Source: Lachnospiraceae bacterium (lineage in GTDB: Bacteria > Bacillota > Clostridia > Lachnospirales > Lachnospiraceae). From it: a stretch of DNA of 64,000 bases. Within the stretch, counting starts at the first letter, position 1. Each line of letters starts with the position of its first letter. The position numbers and the translations under genes are program-made. Positions 38,335 through 47,637 of this stretch are shown piece by piece. The notes under the pieces are model-generated. The model worked only from the letters and a program-made list of their open reading frames with translations, made no database searches and was not told the origin of the DNA. The stretch spans positions 62,001-126,000 of the forward strand of contig JAFZMO010000071.1 of the NCBI GenBank assembly GCA_017551165.1, given 5' to 3'.

Positions 38335-38895
38335 ATGCTTGCGTTTTTGATCTTCACAATTGAAATCCTCGTGAGCTACCTCCTGCAGAGCACCGTGTTC
38401 TCGGCGCTTTCCGTCGCCGGAGCGGTGCCGGATCTGCTGATCATCGTGACGGTTGCGGCAGGGTACCAGAACTCACGCCTGCGCGGCATGGCGGTCGGCT
38501 TCTTCTGCGGTCTGATCCTCGACATCGGAAGCGGCGGGATCCTCGGCGTATACGCGTTGTTCTATATGCTGATCGGATACTTCTGCGGCCATTTCAACAC
38601 CTATTATGTACAGCGTGACATTTTCTTTCCGATGCTGCTCATCGCAGTCTCGGAGTTCGCGATCTGTGCTGCGAACTATGTGTTCAAGTTCCTGGTCCGC
38701 GGCGACCTGCAGCTGTCGGTATTTTTCAAAAGCATCTTCCTTCCGAAGATCCTGTATACCGTGCTGATCGCACTGATCTACTACCTGTTGTTGGATCTGT
38801 TATATGAGAGAGTACTGAACCGCAAGGCGGAGGATGAGTCCTTCCTCGCGCCGGAGAGCATTCTCACGGAGGAATCCCGCGAGACGCTCATGTAA
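38335..38895 (+). CDS. mreD: Rod-shape determining protein MreD
   Basis: A 186-residue membrane protein with about five hydrophobic segments and a charged tail. The pattern of helices, with LRGMAVGFFCGLILDIGSGG, matches MreD. It acts with MreC and RodA/PBP2. Identified largely by position and topology, since MreD sequences are weakly conserved. Confidence 0.9.
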   Translation: MLAFLIFTIEILVSYLLQSTVFSALSVAGAVPDLLIIVTVAAGYQNSRLRGMAVGFFCGLILDIGSGGILGVYALFYMLIGYFCGHFNTYYVQRDIFFPMLLIAVSEFAICAANYVFKFLVRGDLQLSVFFKSIFLPKILYTVLIALIYYLLLDLLYERVLNRKAEDESFLAPESILTEESRETLM

Positions 38896-38912
38896 CGTAA
38901 ATCGGAGAACCT

Positions 38913-41771
38913 ATGAAAGAGTTTGATTTTTCGGACGACAATCAACAATCGATACTCTCGGACAGACTGGTTCCTGTTTCCCTGATCCTTGTCATCATCT
39001 GCGGCGTGCTCGTCGGAAGACTGTTTTTCATGCAGATGATCGATGACGAGAAGGCCAATGTCAAACAGGATACCACCTCGTATACGAAGACGATCTCCGT
39101 TCAATCGACCCGCGGCAATATCTACGATTGCAAGGGGGTCCTTTTGGCGTACAATGACCTCCAGTACAATCTCGAGATGTTCAACTCCGCATCCCTGTCT
39201 ACCAACGCCGAAAAGAACGAAGCCATCTACTCGCTGATCCAGCTGCTCCGCAACTTCCACTACAAGCGGGAGTTCGATTTCTATCTCACGCTCGATGAGA
39301 ACGGGGAGCCGCAGTTCACCGTGTCCGGCAACGCGCTGAACCGTTTTTTGAAAAATGTCTACTCCCTCCGCAGCGTCAACGAACTCACCGAGGAGCAGAA
39401 GAGTTCCACGGCGAGCGAGGTGTTTGAATTCCTGCGCAAGGGCAACAAGACCACATCGATGTTCCAGATCGACAGCAAATACTCAATGGAAGACGCGCTT
39501 GAGATCATGGCCTACCGCTATCAGCTGTTCACGCTGTACCCGAGCTACACATCCTTCCGCATCGTGAGCGACATCAGCGACGAAGCGCGCATCAGTTTCT
39601 ACGAGAACACGACCAAGATCCCCGGTATCGAGATCACCAAGTCGACGAAGCGCGTGTACAACAACGCGGAGTATTTTGCGCATATCATCGGCTACATCGG
39701 CCTGATCAACGCCGACGAGCTGACTGAGCTTCGCGAGACGAACGAAAAATACTCCGAGACAAGCATCGTCGGCAAGCTTGGCATTGAGAAATCCTGTGAG
39801 GCATATCTCTCCGGCGTCGACGGCGAGGCGACCATCATCGTCAACGAGATGGGACAGGTTGTCTCCAAGACTGTCACCACAGAGCCGATCGCCGGCAACG
39901 ACCTGTATCTCACGCTGGACAGCGATCTTCAGATCGGCGGTTACAACATTCTCAAGAGAAATATCGCCGCGATCCTGCTCAACTATATCGTGCCTACGAA
40001 GGACTACGGTTCCAAGGGCGAGAACGCTACGGATATCAAGATTCCGATCTACGAGGTCTACTATGCGCTGATCAACAACCACGTGATCAACACGGATCAT
40101 TTTACGGCGGAAGATGCCTCCGACCTCGAAAAATACACGTACGAGCTGTACAACACTGAGGAGGAGAAGATCTGGGCGCGTCTGCTGGAACTCCTCGACG
40201 CCAAATGTACAACGTCCAACAAGGATTCCGGTGCAACGATGGAAGAGTACCTGCAGTTTTTGTACTCGAAGCTCGGCACCTCCGGCTGGGATGTGCTCAA
40301 TTCCTCCGCTGTCAACACCAAGGACGAAGAGTACATCAAGTATCAGAACAACGAGCTGAGTCTCAGCAAATTCCTGCAGTACTCGATCACACAGGGCTGG
40401 GTAAAGCTGGACCGCCTGAACATCGGCTCCGAGTACTACGACACCAACGAGCTCTACCAGTACCTGTACGAGTACATTGTGAACCACCTGCGCAAGGATT
40501 CGGAGTACCAGAGCAAGATCTACCGAACGCTGATCTTCAACTACACGCTGAGCGGCCGTGTATTGGCGCAGCTGTTGTTCGATCAGGGTGTCCTCAAGGA
40601 GGACCTGGATACGTACCGTGCGCTTCAGAACCACACGATCTCGGCGTACGATTTCATCACGCGTAAGATCAAACTTCTCGAGATCACGCCGGCAATGCTC
40701 GCGCTCGAGCCCTGCAGTGGTTCCATCATCATGACTGACCCGAACACGGGTCTCGTCAAATGCCTGGTTTCCTATCCGAGCTACGACAACAACTACCTGA
40801 CCAACCAGGTGGATATTGAATACTACAACAAGCTTCTCGCCGACAAATCGTACCCGATGGTTTGCCGTGCGACGAACTCCCGTACGACGACCGGTTCGAC
40901 GTTCAAGCCTCTGATGGCCATCGCCGGACTCACGGAGGGCGTAGTCAACGTCAAGAACTCCATCACCGACGAGGGTATCTTCGAGAAAGTCGATCCTTCA
41001 CCGAGATGCTGGGCATATCCTTCCAACCACGGCGCTGAGACCGTCGTGGATGCGATCCGCGACTCGTGTAACTACTATTTCTATGAGGTCGGTTACCGTC
41101 TGTCCGTCAACGAGAAGGAAGAGTACATCGACGCCAAGGGTATCAAGAAGATCCAGCAGTACGCCGCTTTGTTCGGTCTGAATGAGCGCTCCGGCGTCGA
41201 GATGTCGGAGTATCAGCCGATCCTGTCCGACAAGGATGCGGTCCGTACCGCTATCGGCTACTACCACAGCCTTGCGCCGATCCACATCAGCCGCTACGTG
41301 ACAACGATCGCCAACGAGGGTACCTGCTACAACCTGACGCTCGTCGACCGAGTCGTTTCGCAGAACGGAGAGCTGATGCTCAAGAACAGCGCCGTTGTGA
41401 GGAATACGATCGACACCGTGGCGGACTCCTCATGGCAGGCCGTCAAGCTCGGCATGTACCGCGTGGTCAACGCCGAGAAATCATCGCTTCGCAAATACTA
41501 TCAGAACCTGAATATCCCGATCGCAGGCAAGACCGGTACCGCACAGATCAGTTTGAACCATCCGAACAACGCGTTGTTCATCTCGTTTGCGCCGTACGAA
41601 TCGCCCGAAGTGAGCCTCACGGTCGTCATCCCGAACGGTTACGCATCCTCGAACGCCGCGTACGTCGCTCGTGAGTTCTACGGGTTCTATTTTGAGGGCG
41701 AGAACAAGGAAGCTCTGTTGAGCGGAAACTTCATCGCCGGTACCATCAACGACGTCGGTCTGACCGACTGA
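38913..41771 (+). CDS. mrdA: Penicillin-binding protein 2, elongation-specific transpeptidase, with large insertion
   Basis: A 952-residue class B PBP, against roughly 600-700 for the family. One N-terminal membrane segment (about residues 21-41), a dimerisation domain with QSTRGNIYDCKGVLLAYN, then the transpeptidase: Ser662-Thr-Phe-Lys665, SCN near 719 and KTG near 873. Between the start of the transpeptidase fold (LTLDSDLQ, about 335) and its next strand (GSIIMTDPNTGLVKCLVSYPSYD, about 600) sits a helical insertion of about 240 residues. It cross-links wall peptides during elongation with RodA, encoded two genes downstream. Confidence 0.94.
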   Translation: MKEFDFSDDNQQSILSDRLVPVSLILVIICGVLVGRLFFMQMIDDEKANVKQDTTSYTKTISVQSTRGNIYDCKGVLLAYNDLQYNLEMFNSASLSTNAEKNEAIYSLIQLLRNFHYKREFDFYLTLDENGEPQFTVSGNALNRFLKNVYSLRSVNELTEEQKSSTASEVFEFLRKGNKTTSMFQIDSKYSMEDALEIMAYRYQLFTLYPSYTSFRIVSDISDEARISFYENTTKIPGIEITKSTKRVYNNAEYFAHIIGYIGLINADELTELRETNEKYSETSIVGKLGIEKSCEAYLSGVDGEATIIVNEMGQVVSKTVTTEPIAGNDLYLTLDSDLQIGGYNILKRNIAAILLNYIVPTKDYGSKGENATDIKIPIYEVYYALINNHVINTDHFTAEDASDLEKYTYELYNTEEEKIWARLLELLDAKCTTSNKDSGATMEEYLQFLYSKLGTSGWDVLNSSAVNTKDEEYIKYQNNELSLSKFLQYSITQGWVKLDRLNIGSEYYDTNELYQYLYEYIVNHLRKDSEYQSKIYRTLIFNYTLSGRVLAQLLFDQGVLKEDLDTYRALQNHTISAYDFITRKIKLLEITPAMLALEPCSGSIIMTDPNTGLVKCLVSYPSYDNNYLTNQVDIEYYNKLLADKSYPMVCRATNSRTTTGSTFKPLMAIAGLTEGVVNVKNSITDEGIFEKVDPSPRCWAYPSNHGAETVVDAIRDSCNYYFYEVGYRLSVNEKEEYIDAKGIKKIQQYAALFGLNERSGVEMSEYQPILSDKDAVRTAIGYYHSLAPIHISRYVTTIANEGTCYNLTLVDRVVSQNGELMLKNSAVVRNTIDTVADSSWQAVKLGMYRVVNAEKSSLRKYYQNLNIPIAGKTGTAQISLNHPNNALFISFAPYESPEVSLTVVIPNGYASSNAAYVAREFYGFYFEGENKEALLSGNFIAGTINDVGLTD

Positions 41772-41800
41772 TGTTAATACTTGTATGAGGGGAGTACTTC

Positions 41801-42517
41801 ATGAAATCAGATAATTCCGTTATGGTCAAAGGATACAAGGATGGCATTCTTCTTGTGCTCGACGACACGTTGCCCTTCGAGGACCTGCTCGAGCGCATCC
41901 GCAGCAAGTTTGCGGACTCAGCCAAGTTTCTCGGTTCCGCAAAGCTGGCGCTGACATTTTCCGGAAGAACGCTGAGCGTGCCGGAGCAGAAGGATGTCCT
42001 GCGCGTGATCTCCGAGGTAAGCGACCTCGAGATCATCTGCGTGTTCGACAACGACGAATCGACACAGGACGTGATGAAGCGCACCGTGGACTCGGTGATC
42101 AGCAGCCTCTCGAACCAGACAGGCAAATTCTTCCACGGTTCCGTCGCGAGCGGTTCCCATATTGAAAATGAAAACTCGCTCGTCATCATCGGCAATATCG
42201 AGAAGGGCGGCAGTGTGTCGTGCGGCGGCAACCTCGTCGTTCTCGGCTGTATTCAGGGCTCGGCGACGGCAGGCACCAACGGCAATCCCGAGGCGCTCAT
42301 CTACGCGTCGTCGATCGACGCAGAGCACCTGCAGATCGTCAAGACGGTCTATGACCCGAGCTCGCTCGATCCGAAGTCCGAGAAGAAGCGTCAGAAGCTG
42401 GAGAACAAGTCGCACCTCGACCGCGCGGCACGGCTCGTAACACTGAAGGACGGCGAGATCGTGATCACTCCGGTGGAGGAGGATACGCTGCGGTTCGACG
42501 CAGATCTGGATATCTGA
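41801..42517 (+). CDS. minC: Septum site-determining protein MinC
   Basis: A 238-residue MinC that blocks FtsZ rings away from mid-cell. The N-terminal domain (about 1-100) with VMVKGYKDGILLVLDD is recognisable. The C-terminal beta-helix has NSLVIIGNIEKGGSVSCGGNLVVLGCIQGSATAG, in register with the family but without the RSGQ motif used to bind MinD. minD and minE, normally adjacent, are absent here; rodA follows instead. Identity is good, but its mode of localisation may be unusual. Confidence 0.88.
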   Translation: MKSDNSVMVKGYKDGILLVLDDTLPFEDLLERIRSKFADSAKFLGSAKLALTFSGRTLSVPEQKDVLRVISEVSDLEIICVFDNDESTQDVMKRTVDSVISSLSNQTGKFFHGSVASGSHIENENSLVIIGNIEKGGSVSCGGNLVVLGCIQGSATAGTNGNPEALIYASSIDAEHLQIVKTVYDPSSLDPKSEKKRQKLENKSHLDRAARLVTLKDGEIVITPVEEDTLRFDADLDI

Positions 42518-42565
42518 TATCCGGAAATGATCGCATAACATTTTTCGCAGGCAGGAGAGCACAGG

Positions 42566-43771
42566 ATGTTCAAAAAGAAAGGCTATTCGCTGGCCAACTA
42601 TCGATTTTCGATCGTGTTCGTCATCCTTTCTCTGCTCAGCATCAGCTGCTTTATCTTATACCGGCTGCAGAGCGAGGAAAACCTCGTCCTTAAGCAGCTG
42701 TTAGGCGGCATGCTGGGTCTGTTTGCGATGGTTGTCGTATCCCTGATCGACTACCATTTCATCTGCAAATTGTTCATCCCGCTTTACTTATTCAACCTGA
42801 TATTGCTTGCGTGGTGTAAGTTTGTGGACTACAAACACTTTCATCTGGTATACGGCTGGGCGCACCGCAAGGCTCGCCGCTGGATCAAGATCGGCGGCGG
42901 TGGCAAGGCAGGGCATGGCTTCGAGTTCATGCCATCGGAGATCACGAAGATCATATTGGTGATCTTTCTGGCCAAGCTGTTGGTACTGTTGGAGAGCAAG
43001 ATCAACACCATAACCGGAATGTTCATTATCCTGGCGCTGTTCCTGGTGCCGGTGTACTTCATCTACGACCAGCCCGACCTCTCCACGAGTATTGTTCTCA
43101 TGGCGACATTCCTGTTCATGCTGTTCGTAGCCGGACTCTCATACAAAGTGTTCGCCGGAGGTCTGTTGATCGGCGTTCCGGTGGTCACGGCTTTGTTCTG
43201 GTATGTCCAACAGGACTATCAGATCCTGATCAGCAAGTACCAGCAAAACCGTATTCTTTCGCTGCTTCACCCGGAAGAGTATGAGGGACTGATGTACCAG
43301 CAGAACAACGCCGGTGCGGCGATATCCTCAGGCGGAATGTTCGGCAAATTCATCATGGGAGACACCGGAAAGCGTCTCACCGACTCCGTTCCCGTTGTGG
43401 AGAGTGACTTTATCTTCAGCGCGATCGGAGAGGAGCTCGGATTTTTCGGATGCGCACTCGTCGTGTTCATCTTTATGCTGTTTCTGTTTTTCAGTTTCCG
43501 CATCGCAAGACGAGCCAAGGACCGTCTCGGATACTTCCTTGCAGCCGGCGTTGCGGTCATGATCGCGATCCAGGCGATCGTTAACCTCGGCGTGGTTCTT
43601 TCGCTGCTGCCGAACACAGGAATCCCGCTGCCGTTCGTGAGCATGGGCTTAAGCTCCCTGGTCACCAACATAGCGACGGTCGGAATTCTGTTGAACATCG
43701 GTCTGCAGGACAAGGATGTTGAGATCGACGATCGCTATGAATTTGACGATGAATTACTAAAACAATTGTAG
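42566..43771 (+). CDS. rodA: RodA/FtsW SEDS-family peptidoglycan polymerase
   Basis: A 401-residue SEDS protein with about ten membrane segments. Signatures include IKIGGGGKAGHGFEFMPSEITKI (the W-I-x-G loop), YDQPDLSTSIVL with the essential Asp, and NTGIPLPFVSMGLSSLVTN near the end. It polymerises lipid II with its partner PBP2. Location in the mre cluster favours RodA over FtsW. Confidence 0.92.
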   Translation: MFKKKGYSLANYRFSIVFVILSLLSISCFILYRLQSEENLVLKQLLGGMLGLFAMVVVSLIDYHFICKLFIPLYLFNLILLAWCKFVDYKHFHLVYGWAHRKARRWIKIGGGGKAGHGFEFMPSEITKIILVIFLAKLLVLLESKINTITGMFIILALFLVPVYFIYDQPDLSTSIVLMATFLFMLFVAGLSYKVFAGGLLIGVPVVTALFWYVQQDYQILISKYQQNRILSLLHPEEYEGLMYQQNNAGAAISSGGMFGKFIMGDTGKRLTDSVPVVESDFIFSAIGEELGFFGCALVVFIFMLFLFFSFRIARRAKDRLGYFLAAGVAVMIAIQAIVNLGVVLSLLPNTGIPLPFVSMGLSSLVTNIATVGILLNIGLQDKDVEIDDRYEFDDELLKQL

Positions 43772-43786
43772 GTTGGAGGCATTTCT

Positions 43787-44842
43787 ATGTTTTTTATGAA
43801 TGGGCGGAGAAAATGCAAGTCCGCAACAGCACTGATCCTGATCGTGCTCCTGTTCACCTCGGTTCTCGCCGGCTGCGGCGGAAGCACCGAGGACACAGAA
43901 CTGATGGGAAGCTATGCCGCATCGGACAACGTGATCAACTATGACGTCGGAGCGATGCAGGAGGCGACCTTCGCCCCGCTGTTGTCTGACTGGTTTATCT
44001 GTGATGTCACGCAGAGCATGATGAGCGAGGACTATGTGTTCGACGAGGAGAAGCCCAAGAACACGGGCTCTGCATTCGTCATTAACCGCACGACCAACGA
44101 GCTGTTGTTCGGCTACAACATGCTTTCCTCCGTTTATCCCGCAAGTATCACCAAACTACTCACGACGCTCGTCGTGCTGCAGCACTGCGACCTCAAGGAG
44201 ACGGTTACGATCGACTCATTCGTCGCGGATATGAAGCGCGGTTCCGTCACGGAACTCAACGAGGGCGACGTGATCACGGTCTATAACCTTCTCGTACTGT
44301 TGCTCACAAACTCCGCCAACAACGCTGCGATCGCGCTTGCGCGCTATGTGGCGGGCACGGAGGAAGAGTTTGTCGTCATGATGAACGAATCCATGGACAA
44401 CATGGGTGTCAACAACACAAACTTTGAAAATGCGAGCGGCCTTCATCTCGACAAGCACAAGACGACGCCGTACGACATGTACATCGTATATCAGGAGTGC
44501 ACGAAGTACCCTGCATTCCGGGAGATCATGAAGCTCACGGAGGGAGAGTACGAGTACACGAACGCCAAGGGTGAGCGCTGCTTTCGTCCCTACTTCACGA
44601 CGAACTGCTTCAAGACCTCAAAGGAGCGCGAGAAGAGCTCCGACAGCAAGACCTACCCGCTGCCGGAAGGCTTCAAGGTTCTCGGCGGTAAGACCGGCAC
44701 AACAAACTTTGCGGGCTACTGCCTGTTGCTCCACGTGGCCGACGCCGACGGCACCGAGTACATTGTTGCCGCATTTCATTGCGAAAATGAGAAAAAACTT
44801 TACGAAAAATTGTACGATCTGATGGTGGAATACTGCAAATGA
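43787..44842 (+). CDS. D-alanyl-D-alanine carboxypeptidase-like lipoprotein
   Basis: A 351-residue serine hydrolase with a lipoprotein signal ending LAGC (Cys30). The three PBP motifs are PASITK (Ser120, Lys123), SAN (176-178) and KTG (302-304). It resembles the S11 peptidase family (DacA/PBP5) and would trim the terminal D-Ala of wall pentapeptides outside the cell. It lacks an evident C-terminal amphipathic anchor; lipid attachment replaces it. It closes the mre cluster, 15 bases after rodA. Confidence 0.88.
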   Translation: MFFMNGRRKCKSATALILIVLLFTSVLAGCGGSTEDTELMGSYAASDNVINYDVGAMQEATFAPLLSDWFICDVTQSMMSEDYVFDEEKPKNTGSAFVINRTTNELLFGYNMLSSVYPASITKLLTTLVVLQHCDLKETVTIDSFVADMKRGSVTELNEGDVITVYNLLVLLLTNSANNAAIALARYVAGTEEEFVVMMNESMDNMGVNNTNFENASGLHLDKHKTTPYDMYIVYQECTKYPAFREIMKLTEGEYEYTNAKGERCFRPYFTTNCFKTSKEREKSSDSKTYPLPEGFKVLGGKTGTTNFAGYCLLLHVADADGTEYIVAAFHCENEKKLYEKLYDLMVEYCK

Positions 44843-44861
44843 CCGCCACAGTCGCAGAAGA

Positions 44862-44882
44862 GCAAAAAATCCCGTTTTTTGC
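44862..44882 (+). terminator. Possible hairpin ending the mre cluster
   Basis: GCAAAAAA (44862-44869) pairs with TTTTTTGC (44875-44882) around a five-base loop. The stem itself supplies the T-run. Weak, AT-rich structure. Confidence 0.35.
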
Positions 44883-44891
44883 GGAAAACGG

Positions 44892-44920
44892 TTGTCATTT
44901 TTCGCTCTGTGTAATATACT
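44892..44920 (+). promoter_or_regulatory. Predicted sigma-A promoter of the P-loop gene
   Basis: TTGTCA (44892-44897), 17-base spacer, TATACT (44915-44920). Transcription would begin about 55 bases before the start codon. Confidence 0.7.
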
Positions 44921-44980
44921 GTTATCAAGGCGAACGGCTATTGGATTCGCCTCGATCACATCCTTAAGGAGGTAACGACC

Positions 44981-45400
44981 ATGGTACAGATTATTGCCGG
45001 TGAGAAAGGAAAGGGGAAGACCAAGATTTTGCTTGATAAGGTGAATTCGGATGTTATGACTTCGAAGGGAACCATCGTTTATCTGGATAAAAGCAACAAG
45101 CACATGTATGAGCTCAACAACAAGATTCGTCTCATCAACGTGAACGATTACTGCATTGAGGCTGCATCGGAGTTCGTAGGTTTCATCTGCGGTATCATCT
45201 CGCAGGATCACGACCTTGACAAGATCTATCTCGACAGTTTCCTGAAGGTTGCTTGCCTGAATGTCGATGACATTGAGCGCATGATCACCAAGCTCGACAT
45301 GATCTCGGTGAAGTTCAATGTAGACATCATCATCAGCCTTTCCGCAAATGCGGAGACACTCACCGAGGCGGTTCGTTCCAAGGTTATCGTAGCACTGTAA
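44981..45400 (+). CDS. Small P-loop protein of unknown function
   Basis: A 139-residue protein starting with a Walker A motif, IIAGEKGKGKTK (GEKGKGKT at 7-14). A Walker-B-like DKIYLDSF follows in the middle, and the C-terminus has DIIISLSANAETL, so the whole looks like a minimal NTPase core without accessory domains. It has a strong ribosome-binding site (taaggaggtaacg), its own promoter and its own terminator, so it is a monocistronic unit between wall-synthesis and division genes. I do not know its function. Confidence 0.75.
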   Translation: MVQIIAGEKGKGKTKILLDKVNSDVMTSKGTIVYLDKSNKHMYELNNKIRLINVNDYCIEAASEFVGFICGIISQDHDLDKIYLDSFLKVACLNVDDIERMITKLDMISVKFNVDIIISLSANAETLTEAVRSKVIVAL

Positions 45401-45421
45401 TGCACTTTGGGGCATGATCCG

Positions 45422-45450
45422 GAGGACCATCGCGAGATGGTCCTCATTTT
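45422..45450 (+). terminator. Terminator after P-loop gene
   Basis: Perfect 9-bp stem GAGGACCAT/ATGGTCCTC (45422-45430 with 45437-45445) followed by ATTTT; it ends just before the ribosome-binding site of the next gene. Confidence 0.75.
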
Positions 45451-45469
45451 GCGAAAGGAGGGGAGAAGT

Positions 45470-46894
45470 ATGGCCGACAAGAACAGTGCGGACAGAAAGA
45501 ACAGCCGCCGCGACAGGATCCGGACGAACATCCGCACGCGAAGCAACAAGCGCCGCGCTCTGAACATCGGATTCGTATTCTTTGTCTTTATCATCGTCTA
45601 TATTCTGATCTCTTTCCTCGTTTCGTTGCGCAAACCGCAGCCGAGCATCTATGAGGTGCAGAAAATCAGCCTTGCGACCAACAACCTTGCGAGAGCCGTT
45701 GTTGTCCGCGAGGAACAGAACGTTCTGACCGACACCTCCGGCTACGTCAATTTCTACTTAAAGAACGGAACTCGTGTGGCGAAGAACGAGGCCGTCTTCT
45801 CGATCGATGACAGCCGCAGTCTTCATGACACGCAGAGCGACAAGTTCGACTACACGCTCTCTGAGGAAGACATCCGCGATGTCAAGGAGAGCATCGCATT
45901 TCATGCGCGTACTTACGTTGAGGGCGACTGTTCGAATATTAACGACCTCAAGACAGATCTTCAGACGAGGATCGTCAACATTATCGATATGTACCGTCTG
46001 GAGAACCTCTCCAAGCTCTCCGAGGGAGGAGACGGAAGCGGCCTCAAGCTCTGTACGGCTCCTTCCGCAGGCATCGTGTCCTTCTTCACGGATTCCCTCG
46101 ACGGCTTGACCGCCGACGCTGTGGATTCGAGCACATTCGACGACTCGAAGTACACCAGCTCGACACTGTTCTCCTCGGAGCTTCGTGAGGCCGGTACAAC
46201 CGCATACAAGCTCGTGACGAATGAGAGCTGGGCACTCGTGCTCAAGCTAAGCGAAGAGCAGTTCATCGCACTCGACGGTTCCGAGTATCTGTCCTTCACG
46301 ATCACAGACGACAACCTGAGCCTTACGCTTCCGGTCTCGATCTACAAGAAGGGCGATTCCTATTTTGCGAGGATCTATCTCAACAAATACCTGATCCGAT
46401 ACATCAACAAGCGCTTCCTCGTCGTATCCATCGACATGCGCCAGTCGGAAGGCCTGAAGATCCCTCGCAAAGCGATCATCGAAAAATATTTCTATGTCGT
46501 TCCGAAGCAGTACATTGTATATACGCAGAACAAGACCGGTATCACGGTCTACGAACTCGATGAGAACAACGAGCCCACCTACACGTTCTACGAGGCGGAA
46601 GTGTACTATTTCGATGACGAGTTTGCCTATATCGATGACAATGTCATCAAACAACACGGTCAGTTTATCATCATACCGCACACGATGAACCAATACCAGG
46701 TATCGACGCAGAAGAAGCTGGAAGGTGTATATTGTATCAACAAGGGATACGCACAATTCCGCATGATCTCGCGTCTGTACGAGGGTGAGGATTACATCAT
46801 CGTCAAAGCGGGCGTTGACCGTAGCATCAGCGTATACGACTTCATCTGGGAGGACGCTGAGACGCTCTCGGAGGATCAGCTGATCACCCGGTAG
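45470..46894 (+). CDS. HlyD-like membrane-anchored protein next to division genes
   Basis: A 474-residue protein. The start at 45470 is chosen over a more upstream ATG at 45407 because of the strong site aaaggagggg and because the upstream reading runs through the terminator stem. A basic N-terminus is followed by one membrane segment (about residues 31-53), then an extracytoplasmic part with a biotinyl-lipoyl-like segment (VLTDTSGYVNFYLKNGTRVAKNEAVFSIDD) and a beta-barrel-like region. This resembles HlyD-family adaptors, but no export ATPase or permease is nearby. Position before yggS-sepF suggests an envelope or division role; inference only. Confidence 0.7.
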   Translation: MADKNSADRKNSRRDRIRTNIRTRSNKRRALNIGFVFFVFIIVYILISFLVSLRKPQPSIYEVQKISLATNNLARAVVVREEQNVLTDTSGYVNFYLKNGTRVAKNEAVFSIDDSRSLHDTQSDKFDYTLSEEDIRDVKESIAFHARTYVEGDCSNINDLKTDLQTRIVNIIDMYRLENLSKLSEGGDGSGLKLCTAPSAGIVSFFTDSLDGLTADAVDSSTFDDSKYTSSTLFSSELREAGTTAYKLVTNESWALVLKLSEEQFIALDGSEYLSFTITDDNLSLTLPVSIYKKGDSYFARIYLNKYLIRYINKRFLVVSIDMRQSEGLKIPRKAIIEKYFYVVPKQYIVYTQNKTGITVYELDENNEPTYTFYEAEVYYFDDEFAYIDDNVIKQHGQFIIIPHTMNQYQVSTQKKLEGVYCINKGYAQFRMISRLYEGEDYIIVKAGVDRSISVYDFIWEDAETLSEDQLITR

Positions 46895-46925
46895 CGGGAG
46901 AGTACGTTTTCGGAGGAAACAACCA

Positions 46926-47636
46926 ATGGTTACCGACAATCTGAACGCGGTGCGCGAACGCATCGCCAAGGCATGTGAGGCATCGGGCCGTGACATCAAG
47001 GACGTTCGTTTGATCGCTGTCAGCAAGACGAAGCCCGAGGAAATGATCCGCGAGGCTTATGTCGCAGGTCAGAGAGAATTCGGAGAAAACAAGGTGCAGG
47101 AGATGTGCGCCAAGGCCGAGGCAATGGCCGATCTCAACATCACCTGGCATCTGATCGGACATCTGCAGAAGAACAAGGTCCGCAAGGCTGTCGCAGTCGC
47201 TGCGATGATCCACTCGGTGGACTCCTTAGAGCTCGCTGCGGAGATTCAAAAAGAGGCCGCCAGGATCGGCAAGGTTCAGGACATTTTGCTCGAAGTCAAC
47301 GTTGCCGCAGAGGAGAGCAAATTCGGTCTCACGCCGGACGAGGTACCGGAGATCGCAAAGCAACTAGAAGCGTTCCCCAACGTTCGTCTTCGCGGACTGA
47401 TGACCGTTGCTCCGTACACGGAGAACCCCTCGGAAAACCGCGTGTATTTTAGGCAATTAAACAAATTAACAGTTGACATACAATCGAAAAAAACGGATAA
47501 TATATCTGTTGATTGCCTTTCCATGGGGATGAGCAATGATTTTGAGGAAGCAATAGAGGAAGGAGCAACCATGGTTCGCGTCGGATCACTGATCTTCGGC
47601 GAGCGCCAGTATGGATTGCAGGAAGGGAGTAAATGA
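46926..47636 (+). CDS. Pyridoxal phosphate homeostasis protein (YggS/PLPBP)
   Basis: A 236-residue single-domain PLP-binding barrel. The PLP lysine lies in LIAVSKTKPEEMI; REFGENKVQE, WHLIGHLQKNK and SMGMSNDFEEAIEEG are family hallmarks. It buffers PLP rather than catalysing a reaction. It sits before sepF, as in many Gram-positives. The segment near 47460-47510 is markedly AT-rich and holds a promoter for the next gene. Confidence 0.95.
   Translation: MVTDNLNAVRERIAKACEASGRDIKDVRLIAVSKTKPEEMIREAYVAGQREFGENKVQEMCAKAEAMADLNITWHLIGHLQKNKVRKAVAVAAMIHSVDSLELAAEIQKEAARIGKVQDILLEVNVAAEESKFGLTPDEVPEIAKQLEAFPNVRLRGLMTVAPYTENPSENRVYFRQLNKLTVDIQSKKTDNISVDCLSMGMSNDFEEAIEEGATMVRVGSLIFGERQYGLQEGSK
47473..47501 (+). 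promoter_or_regulatory. Predicted promoter inside yggS for sepF-lspA
   Basis: Consensus TTGACA (47473-47478), 17-base spacer, GATAAT (47496-47501). It lies within coding sequence, about 140 bases before sepF. Confidence 0.65.
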
Positions 47637-47637
47637 C

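Noticed and set aside
45407..45469. ATG at 45407 as start of the HlyD-like gene
   Set aside because: It overlaps the terminator stem of the previous gene and lacks a ribosome-binding site; 45470 has aaaggagggg.
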